Assembly (NCBI GenBank): GCA_037974665.1
Contig: CM075778.1
Coordinates: 10,281,001 to 10,345,000, forward strand
Origin: Ehretia macrophylla
Lineage: Eukaryota; Streptophyta; Magnoliopsida; Boraginales; Ehretiaceae
DNA: 64,000 bases
Direction: 5' to 3'
Shown: positions 1 to 12,960 of the stretch, in pieces
Layout: each line of letters begins with the position of its first letter
How positions within the stretch are numbered: position 1 is the stretch's first letter
Translations under genes and position numbers: made by a program
Notes under the pieces: generated by a model
The model's input: only the letters and a program-made list of their open reading frames with translations
Databases searched by the model: none
Told to the model about the DNA's origin: nothing

Positions 1-129
1 GCAGCACAAGTAAACGTGGGAATTGAAGATTGCTTCGATGTGTACTATTTAGACGAATTTGACCTTCCAAATGCGTCCACAGTTCCACTGCGGAATTCAA
101 ACGTATACAATGATTTTCAGGGGCACTGA
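1..129 (+). CDS. Possible C-terminal coding end of a gene cut by the window edge
   Basis: Frame 1 is open from the first base to a TGA at 127-129 and gives 42 residues, rich in Asp, Asn and aromatics and ending in NDFQGH. Its base composition is clearly richer in G+C than the AT-rich sequence that follows, which is why I think it could be a terminal exon. I do not recognise the protein family. A chance open frame of this length is quite possible, and an LTR or repeat origin is not excluded. Confidence 0.3.
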   Translation, partial: AAQVNVGIEDCFDVYYLDEFDLPNASTVPLRNSNVYNDFQGH

Positions 130-2532
130 GTACCATGTATGCCCCCAAAATAAAAATAAAAGAATATCATGTCATATTAATTAATAGACTCTACATATTT
201 GTTTTTAGCACGTCAATCTTTTTGGTTGATGGAATTCACATATCAATAGAAAAAGACGTTCAAAATATTAAACATTTTGAAGCTATTTTAATAGCTTTTA
301 GATGCAAATATTAGTTGGGTTGTCCAGTGAATATGGCTTTTTGAATCAATTTAAGTAAATTATTTCAAGGGTTATCAAATTATATTTGTAGTTCTATTTA
401 AGTAAATTGTTTCCTTTTAGCCATTGCATCTATTTTTCTATTATAATGTACAAACTATGCAATGTCGTGTAATTCACATCACCCCATAGAGCTAAAATCG
501 TAAAAGTACTTAAATAATTACAATTTGATTACCCATTTAAGATTATTTACAATCGATCAGACCCTTTTATTATCCTATTTTTAAATCATTATTTAGCCCT
601 AGATCAAATACACTTCATCTCATTTTCTTCTACCGCATTTCATCTCATCTTATTCTCCCATTTAATGAACATGACCACTGTGAACCTTCACAATTCACAA
701 TTAAAATCACGACGAATGTCCGAGATCACTTTCGTTGATGGGTCCTGGCAAGTGGTTGATGACAAAGGTCTCCGCTGTTTGGGGATTTTTTTGTTGTGAG
801 TAAGGGAAGTGTTTAAGGTTGTTTGCATGTAAATGTAAAACGTCTCCGACCTTATTCAAATAGGCCGCAGCTGCGGATCCTTAGGAGAAACTTTCATCAT
901 ATCCCATGCATTTAACGTAGCATGATCGTCCGAAAATCATGCGATCTTGTTCTTTTCCTTTTCGAGGCTTTTGACCATTGCTCTTAAGGCACATGCTAGA
1001 TCATCACAGATCAGGCCCCTAGGCCAGCCCTCGAAGAGGGGTGCAAATTGAAGGCCAGGGATAAGCGTCTGCCCAGCGGGTTAAGTTACCGGAGTTCCTA
1101 GTCCATAGTGGGCCCGACCCACTACAACTACTACCATTATGTGGAAAAGAAAATAAGATTGAGAGGTTTTTATTTAGGGGTAACTAGATGATTCCAAAAT
1201 GGAATAATATGGGGGTAGGGTTGTAGCTAATTTTGATTCGGCTAAGTAGTAGTTATTTTAAAAGCTTTTGTAATTTTATCCTTGTACAGACATGTGAATT
1301 GTACTTATCATTGTGTTGTTGGCACATTTTAACAAAAAGATTAACATAATGGCCAAAATAAAACCCGGTTAATAAATTAATGATACCCTAATTATTTTAA
1401 GAAAAAAATAGATGGAATGGCTAAAATGAAATCGGATTGGTAAGCTAATGGTCCATTTAGAACCGAAAATAGTTAAATGTATAATAGAACTAAGAGAATA
1501 GTTTAGTGGCCCATAAAATAATTTATTCTAAAACTTATAATACAAAGTTCTAACAGGAGAAGAAAATATGAATTTTTTCAACTCAGATGTTGTGCTCAAA
1601 AACCTAGTTCGAGAAGAATGAACTCATATTGTTGGTTTGTGTGAGAAGTTCATGTGTCATAATTATATGGTAATTAAATTGATTAAGAAGTTAAGTCGTC
1701 AATTATTATACCAGTATAATTACGTCGTAATTAACATGTTTGCACAAAATCAACTCACCAACCATTGTACCAATATATTATAAGCCCATTAACTAAAATA
1801 TGCATATGGTTAACTAACAAACGGGCAACAAGAATAGTTAAACATTCCTACCATTCCCTCTTCCCATGAACTCTGCATGTTTGCTCCAACTATGAAGTGG
1901 TGGAGAAGAGTTTGGAAATACACTTGTTGTGGAGAGGAAATAAGTGTTAGCAAGCACTAAGGAGGAAGCTTAAAGATAGTATAGACAACTATCTCTTGAG
2001 CACAAGTTTAGATTCGCTATGAAAAGTCAAAGCACAATATACAAGTCAATCGAAAAAAAGCTATACAGAAGGTTTATGAATATGAACAATCTCAATTGTG
2101 AGGTAATGTTCCTTTTACCATGCTTTTCACAATACAATCTGCTAGTTGATTTGTACATCTTCTTATTACAGCAAATCTAGTTAGGGAAAAATAAAACGGA
2201 GCACTTAACAAGTTAATTACACCTTGTTGCATTACTAATACTTGATATGACATTTTGTTGTGTGCTATTAATCTATTTTTCAAATTTTCTTTTGCCCCAA
2301 GCAAAAATGAGTGGTCTTCTTTCTATGCAAGTTGAAAATGGTGCAACATTGCATTAAATACCCCATAACTTTCAGATGCCTAGTCCTCATAATCCTAATG
2401 AAAATGAAGTCAAGGTCTATGATTATAATATGCATATAAGATCAATGATAGTTGATAGTAATAGAAAAAGCTCAAGCAACACTTGTTTGGCCCAAGGGTT
2501 GACCTTGCCATACTACTTATTCTTTAATCTCT
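130..2532. other. AT-rich intergenic stretch without a recognisable gene
   Basis: I see no long open frame or known domain. A G+C-richer patch at about 665-1140 contains a 44-residue open frame (665-799, plus) and inverted CCTCGAAGAGGGG-like sequence, but nothing I can identify. The rest is simple AT-rich sequence. Confidence 0.5.
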
Positions 2533-2691
2533 TAGATGAGGTGTATCATGGATAATGAGATTTGAGTTTCCTTTTAAATCTCAACTATCCATTTCAAATT
2601 TTAGTTTTTAAAAAGGTAATTAAAATAAATTTGAAATGAATAGTTGAGATTTAAAAGATCAAATCTAATATCTTAAAATACACCTCATCTA
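2533..2691. mobile_element. Inverted-repeat MITE, superfamily unclear
   Basis: The left end reads TAGATGAGGTGTAT and the right end is its near-exact reverse complement. The complementarity continues inwards for roughly 70 bases on each side, including a shared TTTAAATCTCAACTATCC-like block, so the 159-bp sequence folds almost completely on itself. No clear target-site duplication longer than TA is visible, so I do not assign a superfamily. Confidence 0.6.
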
Positions 2692-2785
2692 GTAGATGAG
2701 AAAATAAGTAAGATAGAGAATCCCAACCCTTTCACGCAAATGGGTATACGGTCAAGTCTTTCAGAAAATGACTCTCAGACCAATA

Positions 2786-2904
2786 GGCCTTTGGTTTAGT
2801 AGTATGCCACTCAGTGTGAGTGTGAGGGATTGCGAGATCAATTATCGTGAGTAACATATTTCTGTATTGTATGGCTTAAGCCTCCTTTGAATTAAAAAAA
2901 AAAA
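2786..2904 (+). mobile_element. tRNA-derived SINE
   Basis: The head GGCCTTTGGTTTAGTAGTA resembles the A-box region of a tRNA. It is followed by a short GTGAGTGTGAGGGATTGCGAGATCA block in B-box position and by a 3' tail of 12 A at 2893-2904. Length and layout fit plant tRNA-derived SINEs. Target-site duplications were not clear. Confidence 0.55.
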
Positions 2905-3113
2905 CACTTGGTCACATTATACTAATCTTGTAGTAAACCAGTGGGGCTTTACTGCCAGTAACTCGTCCATGCATAACTAGCTTAGATTCATTTAGACTAA
3001 TCTAATAAAATAAACTAGTATTGGTAACTCTATACCCATGTTGACCTTCGTCAGGGATTTATTTTTTTTACTTTTTTTTGTCAAAGGTCAAACCAGTATC
3101 ATTAATATACCTA

Positions 3114-3489
3114 GGCTTTATTTGGCCTAATCATGAAATTTTAACAATTGAGTTATAGAGCTTTCAACAGTACAGCTTTTGTTAGAAGTATTTTTGAACA
3201 AAAGCTGTTAATTGTTGGGCCTAGTTGGGTAATGATGGGCTTTTAAAATTTTAAAAGACAATGTTAGGCTTTAAAAAAAATTAAGGGGTATATATGAGGA
3301 AAAAAACACTTTCTTTCATTATATAAAAATAGCTTCACAAAAGCTTTTTTTGAAAAGTTTCAATTTGAAAATTATTATGTTTTTTACTTTTTACCTTCAA
3401 CTTTTACCCTAAAACTCTTTAAAAAATAGGCAAAATAGAAACTCACAAAAAAATATTTTTAAATATCTAAAAGTTAGATCAAACAGACC
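3114..3489. mobile_element. Tourist-like (PIF/Harbinger) MITE, copy 1
   Basis: The element is bounded by 3-bp CTA and TTA, the TWA-type target of PIF/Harbinger elements. On the reverse strand it starts GGTCTGTTTGATC, close to the usual plant Tourist terminus. The other end is GGCTTTATTTGGCC. Its sequence matches, in opposite orientation, the second copy at 18288-18557. It is AT-rich and non-coding. Confidence 0.6.
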
Positions 3490-3890
3490 TTAGTCAACCA
3501 ACATGTTGGCTCAAACATTGTGTTTAAGAGATCAGCAAAAAATAACTAACACAAATAGGGTCAGAGACAAGCCGACCAACATAGGGATAAGGCACTAGCT
3601 TGATATTTTTAAAGTTTTTTTTCGCAATTAGTCTCAAATATGACTTGAAAGAAGCCAAGTGTCTGTAACAACTTAAGACAAAAAATGTAATAACTCAAAT
3701 TCAAGAGGAGAGCTCAACCCAAAACACTAGTCTATTAAGAGAGAAAACCCCTTATATTTAAGAACTACCCCTTGTAAGGATGAAATCCCAATGTGAAATC
3801 ATTATAAAGCCTGAACGAGCCAACACCCATCCAACATAACCAGTGACTCAACCCATAAGGCATTAGTAGTAAAGCATTTGTGATTAAGGT
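3490..3890. other. Intergenic stretch, nothing recognised
   Basis: Unique-looking AT-rich DNA between a MITE and the TRIM array. No open frame, repeat end or RNA gene was seen. Confidence 0.5.
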
Positions 3891-4074
3891 TGTAATATCC
3901 CACATCGTGGGAGATTGTGAATTTGAGTGATTTATAAGTGAATGTTATGGGTATAAGGAATAAATTGGGTTAACCATTTTGGGCCAGTGGAAAAGAAAGT
4001 CCAAGTAGTTATTTCTTATACCTACAACACCAATCTCGCATGCGGGCTCAGAGTTCTAAGCTTAGGGCATGACA
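3891..4074 (+). mobile_element. TRIM LTR, first copy
   Basis: A 184-bp terminal repeat starting TGTAATATCCCACATC and ending GGGCATGACA. Three more copies of the same LTR occur at 17089-17273, 17280-17463 and 17636-17820. The 5 bp before it (AAGGT) nearly match the 5 bp after the last copy (AAGGC), suggesting that the whole array derives from one insertion. Confidence 0.8.
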
Positions 4075-4225
4075 GAATGGTATCAAAGGTGGTCATTAGC
4101 CGGTACGTGAACTAAGTGTTGCACCAAGAAGATAGTGGGAGCCACGTTTTGAACCCGTAGGAACCATTTTAGAATCTTGCACTGCTTGGTTTGTCCTGGT
4201 GTGTGTGTCGCTAATAAGGACGCCA
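4075..4225 (+). mobile_element. TRIM internal region with primer-binding site
   Basis: Directly after the LTR, TGGTATCAAAGG at 4079 and following resembles the initiator-Met tRNA primer site TGGTATCAGAGC. The rest has no coding capacity, as expected of a terminal-repeat retrotransposon in miniature. It matches the internal region at 17464-17635. The Tekay element at 4226 is inserted near its 3' end. Confidence 0.7.
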
Positions 4226-7200
4226 TGTCACGCCCCGACCCTTACCTATCGCTAGGCTAAGGCCTAAACGCGACGTTTGTAAACAATAACACATGAAATT
4301 GAAAGCTTTGTAACCTATACAGTCTTTTATATAACATAAAAGTTCAAAAGTCTGCCAATACATCGGTCTTAGAGGTTAATCACAACCTGTTACATATACA
4401 CAAGACCACGATCCTCCTGTTCAAGCATAGGGACTAGCCAACAATCAGGTATCTAGGTCTCCAAAGAATATGAGTATTTAACTACATAATAGTTGTTCAA
4501 AGGAATAAGTTAATACATCAAGTATTCTTAAATTACATCCACCAACGGAAATCACATAAGGCAGAAATCCTCGATGTCACACCAAGGAGTTTCTCCAGCT
4601 TTTTGAGGGGCGTGCTCTAGCTCAACCTGTAACACTCAGGCCTAGCATATAGACATGTTATTAATATACATACATAATTATTTCATTAATTGCACAATCA
4701 TCGAAAAACGTGCAACGAAAATTGGTTATATTCATTCAATTTATATTATTTGTCTTGTCGAAATAAATGTCTCATTATCTTATTTACTGGAATTTCTTTT
4801 ACTCATATTTAAATTGATTTAATTTCACCCTTTTGTATGTGGGGCCCCGTCCCCGGGGATAATTATTTTATCTTATTATTGTTTATATTTATTTAAATTG
4901 TATCTAATTTTTTAAATGTAATAATTAATCCCTATTATCGCTATTTGTATTTAATTAATTTAAATTTAAATGACTTTTCAGGACAATCATCTTATTATTA
5001 TATTTATTTAAAACCATTTTACGTACCCTTAAATTAGTTGTTTTACGGTTCGTATGTGAAACCTAGACCCAAAAAAAAATACTTTATTATTATCGTCCCT
5101 TATTTTTACTTAAATTGTAATTAATTAACTTACGAGATATAATTAATTATTATTTTTATTAATTGAACTTGCCCGGGACATTTACTTTGTTATTTTATTC
5201 ATTTAAATTTATTTCATATACCTTTTAACTAATTCATTTTATCGTTCAATTAGGGAGCCCGGGCCCGGAACTGAACGAACTATTTTGAGTATTTTAAATA
5301 TTACATTTATTTAATTCGTGCATGAATGAATTGCATAGAATACTTAATTCCATTATTCTTATCGTTGTGTTTAATTTACTTTACATTATTAATCTTAGGT
5401 TGCATGTTAACCACACACCTAATTCAACTAAGTTAATTGAATAAATCCTAGCCACATAGATTAAATAAATATCTCACCTACTCAACACACACCACACATG
5501 ACATTATTCACACACAAACACATAACATAAACTCTACATACTCACACACCCACCCGTCGGACCAAAAGAAAAAAAAAGAAGAAAGAAAGCATAGAACAGA
5601 AGGCAGAGCTCGACAGAGACAGAATAGGAAGACCAAAAGAAAGATTTTGACCATTTTAGCTCAATCACAAGTCCTATTTTGCATTTTCTAGCTAAAATCA
5701 AGGTGAGAGTTTGCATTTTGTTTGTTTCCTTGAAATTATAGAACTGCTAAGTTTTTGAAATATTGGTTTTAATTGATTTATGTTATAGATGAGCTAGCTA
5801 GTGTGATTTTATGCTTAACATGAGAAGTTGGCGTTGTATGCTTGCTTAAATGGGTAGAGCCGTGTAGTTGTTGTTCTTATAGTGTTGAATTGGAAGATGA
5901 AACTTAATGAAGCTCTAATGTTTGACTTAATGTGTCAAAGAGTGTTGGCTAAAGCTAAAGCTAGTAATTCCAAGTTTTTACATTATATTAATGCAAGCAA
6001 ACTGAATCAATTAATTTTGATAGGCGTTGGTGGCCTGTGAAGGTTGCTGGCAGTCCCTTGAGGCTACCTTGTTCCCTTGTGCTATCCACTCTTGTGCTAT
6101 ATGACTAAGATTGAGTACGTAACATGTTATATGTTAGATTTTCCTTGTTTTAAATGTTGTAGTATCTTGTTATTATGTTGTATACACACACACACACATA
6201 TATATGTATATATATGCGATGATTCATGTGTAGTAGAGTTTTAAAATTAGTTTTTGTAGTGAAATAATTGGAAAAATAAATGAGTTATGAAATCTGGAAA
6301 ATTGGACAGATTTGCATGTCTGCGTTGTAGGACCAATTTGACCTAGCAAACTTTGATGAAATTAGCTGAATTTCGGATATGTTGTAGTAGATTCATAGTA
6401 GAACAAAAGTGTATTTCTAAGGTTTGGCCAAATTCTAGCTCTAAGTACTCATTTTTGGATGGTTTCTGAGAGGCATGTGAAATGGGCGTGAACTGGACAG
6501 TGCTGCCAGCGTTTTTTTTTTCCTTTCCCTTGTCCTCGTGTGTATTGGTTACAAGTTAGTTCAGATAGTGTAGTTTTAAATTTAGTTTATGTATAAATGA
6601 CTAGGTTGGTTGGTAGTTAATTGAGGTGATTAATGAGGAGATTATAACTATATTAAGTTGTCACTAACCAAGTGTTAAAATAAGTTATGAGTTAGTTCAA
6701 GATAAGTTAAAAGCTAGATCATAATTGGATTATTTGACCTTGAACTAGTAAAGGATTTAATGAGCTTAAGGGTAAGAGATATAGTTGACTTGAATTGAGT
6801 TACAATTGTCTAGCTTGATTAAAATGGTGTAATTTAAATCAATTAATGAAAGGTTGTTGGAATGAAAATGTATTACTAGCTTTAATTTTGGAAAGGAAAA
6901 TGTGTGAAGATAAGAATAACAAGAAGTTATAAGAAGCTTTTACTTTAATGTGTTGCTGATTCTAAGCTAAACATTGTTAAATCTATGTTAGTTTGTCTTA
7001 CGATTGACGCTAATTGCTTTCATTACTTATATTTCATTGAATTATACTTATCTTATGTGGGTTAACTTTTATGTAAACTAAAAGCTATGGTGATGGATTA
7101 AGTTATAATGAAATAAAGTATGTAATATAAATTCTTGGATGTGAAAGATAGTTGTTAAACCTTTTATAGTCAATTGCTAAAGTGTTATATTTATATGAAA

Positions 7201-10176
7201 ACTAGGGTATTTATATTCAAGCTAACCCAAGGAAAATTGGAGTAACTAAGTCATTTTTACATCTTGAGGCTTGGTAAAGGTCTTCATCTCTTCTGTGTAT
7301 CTTAACTTGATTTATTAATTCTAAATTGAATTATTTAGTAGTTGATAAAATTTATATGTATTATTTTACTTGCTATCTTGAATCTTTTCGTGTTATTTGT
7401 GATTAACTACGAGGACAACCTACTTTGTCGTTCCTCTTATGTGGTATTTGATATACTTGACTCTTGTGATCTTGACTCGGGGTTGTGCTACTTTTTCGGA
7501 CATGGTAGCGTCGAGAAACACGGGCGGCGTTAGGCTTGCCGTGCTCCCTCGACTATCATGGTGCCTATTCTCTTTCTCTCGCTGAGTATACTCCACTACC
7601 TCAGAAGCGTAGTTCACCTCGTTAGGGCATATGGACCTACCTCAAGAGAAAGGGTCGTAGGATCGGGGTACATCCGGAGTACCCCATTTTGGAGGAATAA
7701 GGGTTTGCCGGCACTTGTTGAAGATCTTGGCTCGTGGCTCGTGATTGAAGACAAATGTGGAACCGTATTCTTTTTATATGTGGTTAAATACTTGTCTAAC
7801 TAGCTTTGTTATTTTGTGTTATATATGTTATTATCCTTGTTGCATCTCATGAAAGCATTCCTCGGTATGCTGCATCACCTCTCTCACTGAGTATACCAAT
7901 TGTATACTCACCCTCGTTTCTAACACCTTTCAGGTTCAGTACCTTCGCAAGGTGATACAGGGAAAGCTCGAGAGTTACTATGTTTGGTTGTGTTGGCTTC
8001 CATTATTAGTACGTGCGAATCCATGTGAATTAGTAAAGTGACTTGAATTGTAATTTGATTGGAACTATAGAAACCCGGCTTGTAATTGTATTGGATCTTG
8101 TTTGTATTTGATTTGTAGGTGGCCTGTAATAGCTTAATGGACTATGTTATTGTTTAATGGTCGTGCATGCTTACTTAGGTTAGTGGACTTAATAGGGTAG
8201 ATTAATAGACAAGACAATTGAAGAGATAAAGTTAGAATGGTTTGATATGTGACTTTATAACATAGTATTTCAATATTTGAGGCCTATGCATGCTTGTGTA
8301 CCTATTTTGTTAAGTCTAAGGCTTGGATGGCCTTGAGACGGGGCATAGCTTAATGGTTGAAGTTGGAATGTATGAGAATGTTGGATTATGATTTTGTGAT
8401 TGTATTCTGTTATTCGCAGGTTATTGGATAGTCCTTTAAACAGGGGAGACTCCGTCCTTTTTTTCTAAATTTCGTGTCGGGGTTTGAATTTTGGTTGAGG
8501 GTAGTATGATTAATAGAGGTCCCGGTTCCGTGAGGAATCGGGGTGTTACACAACCTCTCATGAAATGTTAGAGAAAATGGTGAGTTTTACTTAGCTCAAT
8601 GAGGGATAAAGAGGAAGGGAATTTTTACAAAGGTTTTATCTTTTGTAAGTAGTTTGATAAAACATGTCATGCACATAAAAACGCACAGATGATCATAACA
8701 AGAGTGTGCATTAACAGTCATGTAACATTTCTCTTCTAAGATATCATTGGATCCCGGCAAATGAGTTATCTTGGAAAATCAATGGGTCCTAGCAAGAGAA
8801 GGAGTCAACACTTTGGTAGTCGAGATATACCGGCAAGCCCGTCGCTGCTCAGAGGTCCCGTCACTACCCCAATCAATAATGGTTGCAACCGCCGCGCATA
8901 AACAACTCACACACATAACTTCAATCAATGCCACAAATATTATTAACCAGTGATCATCGTTGTGCAATGCAATTGAAGTTGACAAGTTAGAAGATATACA
9001 ATGCATTCATATGTTACTTCCACGTTGTGAGTCATTAGCTAAGCATTAAGCATCAACTAATCACATAAGACCTTTAAAAAGGTGCAAACATATAAGCTGA
9101 AACAGGGCATGTTGGTCGAGTAGTCGAGCGATTGACTTGCCCGGCTTTACTCGACCGGCTTGTCCAAAGAATGAAGGTTAATACCAGTTGAGTAGTCGGG
9201 CGAGTGACTCTCGGCTTCTCATTCGGCCTGGGTAAAATCAACCCGTAAAATCACACCATTTTGGCTCATAACTTACTCGTCTTGCTACCAATGTTCCCCA
9301 ACCACTTAGTGCACTCAAAAGGGTTATTAGATCACATAATCAAGCTTACCAATCATGGTATAACACCCTTGAATCAAACCACAACAAAATAACACTCGAA
9401 CATCAACAATTGCTCAAGAACACCAACTTTACCAATTAGGTTCTCAAATGTTAGGATCTTGCCCTCTAACCTTGTATGCAAACTATATCCATTCCAACAC
9501 TCCCAATATCACATTTAATTCATCACACAACTCCTAAAATTCATCCACACAAGTTAGGCAAAATCTTAGGACTCAACACACAAATACACCCAATCTTCAC
9601 ATTGAGCTCATGTATGAACACCACAAGCAAGGTTAATTAACAATATACAACATACAACCTTGGATGAGCTTGACAATATATTTTGAAAGAATCCTTCACC
9701 TTAGTCTTGGAATTTGAAAGTAAGATGATGCAAGAAACTACAAGGAAATGCTTGAAAATGAAAGAGAATGACTTATTCTTCCTTCATTCTCTCTTCTTCT
9801 TCTTCCCTTTCTTTCTCCTTCCTTGGTCAAAAATTTGAGTGTGTATGTGTGTGGTACATGTTATGTGTGTTTTTGCCTAGACAAGAATAGTGTTAAGATA
9901 TTTTGTAATTTTAGCCTAAGGACAAGAGTGTCCCTCAACTAGCTTATGTATTACTAGTTTGGCATTCTAGTTGTTTCTTGACTAGTTCGTTGTTATTCTA
10001 GGTTAGTAAGGCTTAATTAATTCCTACAATATATAAGACACTTAAATGCACGTAATTCAAGGTAAATGCATATAAATCAATATAAAAGCACATAAAATAA
10101 GGTAAATGCATATAAAATGATTTAATTATGTATGATATGATCTACATGCATATGAGGTCTCATGCTAGGCCTTACA
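4226..10176 (-). mobile_element. 3' LTR of the Tekay element, interrupted by a nested solo LTR
   Basis: Reads TGTCACGCCCC at the left and GGCCTTACA at the right on the plus strand, so in element orientation it is TGTAAGGCC to GGGCGTGACA. Without the insert at 4628-8550 and its duplicated CAACC it is about 2.03 kb, matching the other LTR. A donor-like AAG/GTGAAGGATTC lies on the minus strand at 9699. Confidence 0.9.
4628..8550 (+). mobile_element. Solo LTR (Tekay-like, about 3.9 kb) nested in the 3' LTR
   Basis: The insert begins TGTAACACTC and ends GGTGTTACA, with perfect 5-bp target duplications CAACC at 4623-4627 and 8551-8555. It has no coding region, primer site or polypurine tract, so I read it as a solo LTR, related to those at 50090-54162 and 48498 onward. 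It carries the inverted-repeat block at 7501-7560, the stem-loop at 7889-7909 and a TTTCAGG site at 7928-7934. A donor-like CAAG/GTGAGAG lies at 5703, which would define a 2.2-kb intron. A (CA)n/(TA)n microsatellite lies at about 6181-6215. Confidence 0.85.
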
Positions 10177-10192
10177 TCCTCCCCTCCTTAAA
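10177..10192 (-). promoter_or_regulatory. Polypurine tract of the Tekay element
   Basis: On the minus strand TTAAGGAGGGGAGGA abuts the start of the 3' LTR. This is the position and composition of the plus-strand primer of LTR retrotransposons. Confidence 0.8.
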
Positions 10193-10218
10193 AGAATTGC
10201 GCCCTCACAATTTTCTTA

Positions 10219-11680
10219 TTACTTTGCAAACAAAGACGGGTATTGTTGTTCCATCTGGTCGCGTCTTTCCCAAGTTGCTCCCTCTATCCCATGGTTATTC
10301 CAAAGCACATTTACCATGCGAATAATCTTGTTGCGCAACTCCGGGTCTTGTTCATCTAGAATTTGCACGGGTTTCTCTTCGTATGACAAATTTTCTCGAA
10401 GTTGCAATGGTTCCGGTTCTAGAATGTGAGAAGGGTCGGGATGATACTTTCTCAACATCGAAACATGGAACACATCGTGGATGTTAGAGAGATTCGGGGG
10501 TAGATCCAACCGATAGGCCAACTTACCAGCTCTATCCACAACTTCAAATGGCCCAATATAACTCGGGTTTAACTTCCCACCTTTTCCATGTCTAACCAAT
10601 CCTCTTCGAGGTGTTAGCTTTAAGAACACTCGATCACCAACCGCAAATTCTAAGTCTCGCATCTTCTTATCGACATAACTCTTTTGTCTGCTTTGGGCTA
10701 TGAGCATTCTTCTCCTAATCAATTGCACATTCTCAATCTTCTGCATCAACTCCGACAATAATGTATGATCAATCGCTTTCATCTCACTAACCCCGTCCCA
10801 ATACAATAGCGACCTACATTTTCGACCATACAAAGCCTCGTATGGTGCCATGCCAATGGTCACCTGATAATTGTTATTATAAGCAAATTCCGTCAAAGGC
10901 AAATGTTTCTCTTAAGTACCTTCGAAATCCAATACACACGCCCTCAATATGTCATCCAAAATCTGGATGGTCTTTTCTGATTGGCCATCGATCTGAGGGT
11001 GGTACGCTGTACTGAATCTCAATTTCGTTCCCAAGACTCGTTGCAACTTCTACCAAAATTGAGATGTAAACCTCGGATCCCTATCAGATACGATGCTAGC
11101 TAGCACACCATGCAGTTTCATAATATTAGTCACATACAATTAGGCTAACTTTCCAAGATCATCCTTCTTATTCGTCGCAATGAAGTGAGTTGTCTTTGTC
11201 AATCTATCCACAATGACCTAAACCGTATCACATTCTCGAGGTGATCTTGGTAACTCCATCACAAAATCCATCGTAACATGTTCCCACTTCCATTGCGGAA
11301 TCTCCAAATGCTGTAGAAGCCCTGCAAGTCTCTGGTGTTCTGCTTTCACCCGTTGACATGTCAAGCATCGAGACACAAACTTTGTAATTTCCCGTTTCAT
11401 GTTATTCTACCAGTTGTGTTGCTTTAGGTCTTGATACATCTTTGTACTTCCCGGGTGAATGGTATATCTAGAATGATGAGTTTCCTCAAGTACCTTCTTT
11501 CTCAACTCTGGATCATTTAGTACACAAATCCAGTTCTTGAACTTCCACAATCCATCTTCATGCAACTTGAAATTCGAATTATCATCCTTTACCTTTTGAA
11601 GTTGAGGGTCTTGCTGTTGAGACTCTCGGATCTGAGATAGCAAGGTAGGTTGCACCACTAAATGGGCATTAAAAGACACT
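10219..11680 (-). mobile_element. Tekay integrase and chromodomain region (fossil)
   Basis: Contains integrase-type sequence: a zinc-finger region near the start with HHSRYTIHPGSTKMY, then LTCQRVKAEHQ, and the core-to-C-terminal part with FAYNNNYQ and PYEALYGRKCRS. The GPFEVVDRAGKLAYRL segment and HDVFHVSMLRKY follow. The last 50 or so residues, around WNNHGIEGATWERRDQM, match a chromodomain, the histone-reading tail of chromoviruses. It is broken in several places. Confidence 0.85.
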
Positions 11681-11689
11681 CATTTTCTT

Positions 11690-12960
11690 GTTAACTCAGG
11701 CTTCCATTGACTTGTTTCCTTGAGCATCTTCCATTCCTTGATCTTCAACCTTGCCAAACTTGACTTTCGGCTCAACGCATCTACCACCACATTTGTCTTT
11801 CCGGGCACATAATTAATGATGCAATTGTAGTCATCCAAAAGCTCCATCCACCTTCTTTGCCGCATATTCAACTCTTTTTGAGAAAAGAGATATCTCAAAC
11901 TCTTATGGTCGATGAATATCTCAAACTTACTTCCCCACAAATAATCCCTCTACTTATTCAATGCGAACACAATGGTTACAAGCTCCAAGTCATGTGTAGG
12001 GTAGTTCACCTCATAAGGCTTCAATTTTCGTGATGCATAGGCGATGACTTGATTGTTTTGCATCAACACACATCCCAGTCCTTCCTTCGAGGCATCACTA
12101 TAGATTACAAACCCTTGACTTTCTTTGGGCAATGCTAACACATGAGCAGTTGTCAATCTTTTCTTCAACTCTTGGAAACTGTTTTCACACTTATCATCCC
12201 ACACGAAGCTAATCTTCTTGTGCGTGAGCTTTGTGAATGGTCCCGCAAGCTTGGAGAAATATTTCACAAACCTCCTATAATATCCCGCCAAATCGAGAAA
12301 ACTACGTACCTCAGTGACATTCTCCAATTTCTTCCATGATTGCACAACATTAATCTTTGATGGATCCACTGAAATCTTTTCTGGAGAAATTACATGTCCC
12401 AAGAATGCCACTTGCTTGAGCCAAATTCACATTTACTAAACTTGGCAAACAACTGATGATCCCTTAACTTTTGCAATACCAAACGCAAATGTCTCTCATG
12501 CTCCTCCTCAGTCTTTGAATACAGCAGAATATCATCTATAAAAATTACCACGAACTGGTCCAAATATGGTTGAAACACTCTATGCATCAAGTCCATAAAA
12601 GTGGCAGGAGCATTTGTTAATCCAAATGACATTACAACAAACTCATAATGCCCGTACCTTGTTCTGAAAGCTGACTTAGGCACATATTCTTGTTTGATAC
12701 GAAGTTGATAATAGCCCTGCCTCAAGTCAAATTTCGAATAGACCTTGTCTCCTTGAAGTTGGTCAAATAATTCATCGATCAATGGCAACGGGTATTTGTT
12801 CTTGATGGTTACCTGGTTCAACCCCCTATAAACAATACAAAGCCTCAACGTTCCATATTTCTTCTTCACAAATAGAACTGGTGAACCCCAAGGAGACGAA
12901 CTAGGTTGAATAAACCCCTTCTCCAGCAATTCTTGCAATTGAACCTTCAACTCTTGCAAC
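11690..12960 (-). mobile_element. Tekay reverse transcriptase and RNase H region (fossil)
   Basis: The reverse transcriptase part shows [34 protein letters not shown] and the catalytic block [11 protein letters not shown]. The connection and RNase H part shows [25 protein letters not shown] and ALSRKSS. These are standard Ty3/gypsy motifs in the correct order. The region is interrupted. Confidence 0.88.

Noticed and set aside
665-799. 44-residue frame containing FVDGSWQVVDDKG, faintly like a LINE RNase H start
   Set aside because: Too short, with no further RNase H motifs around it.
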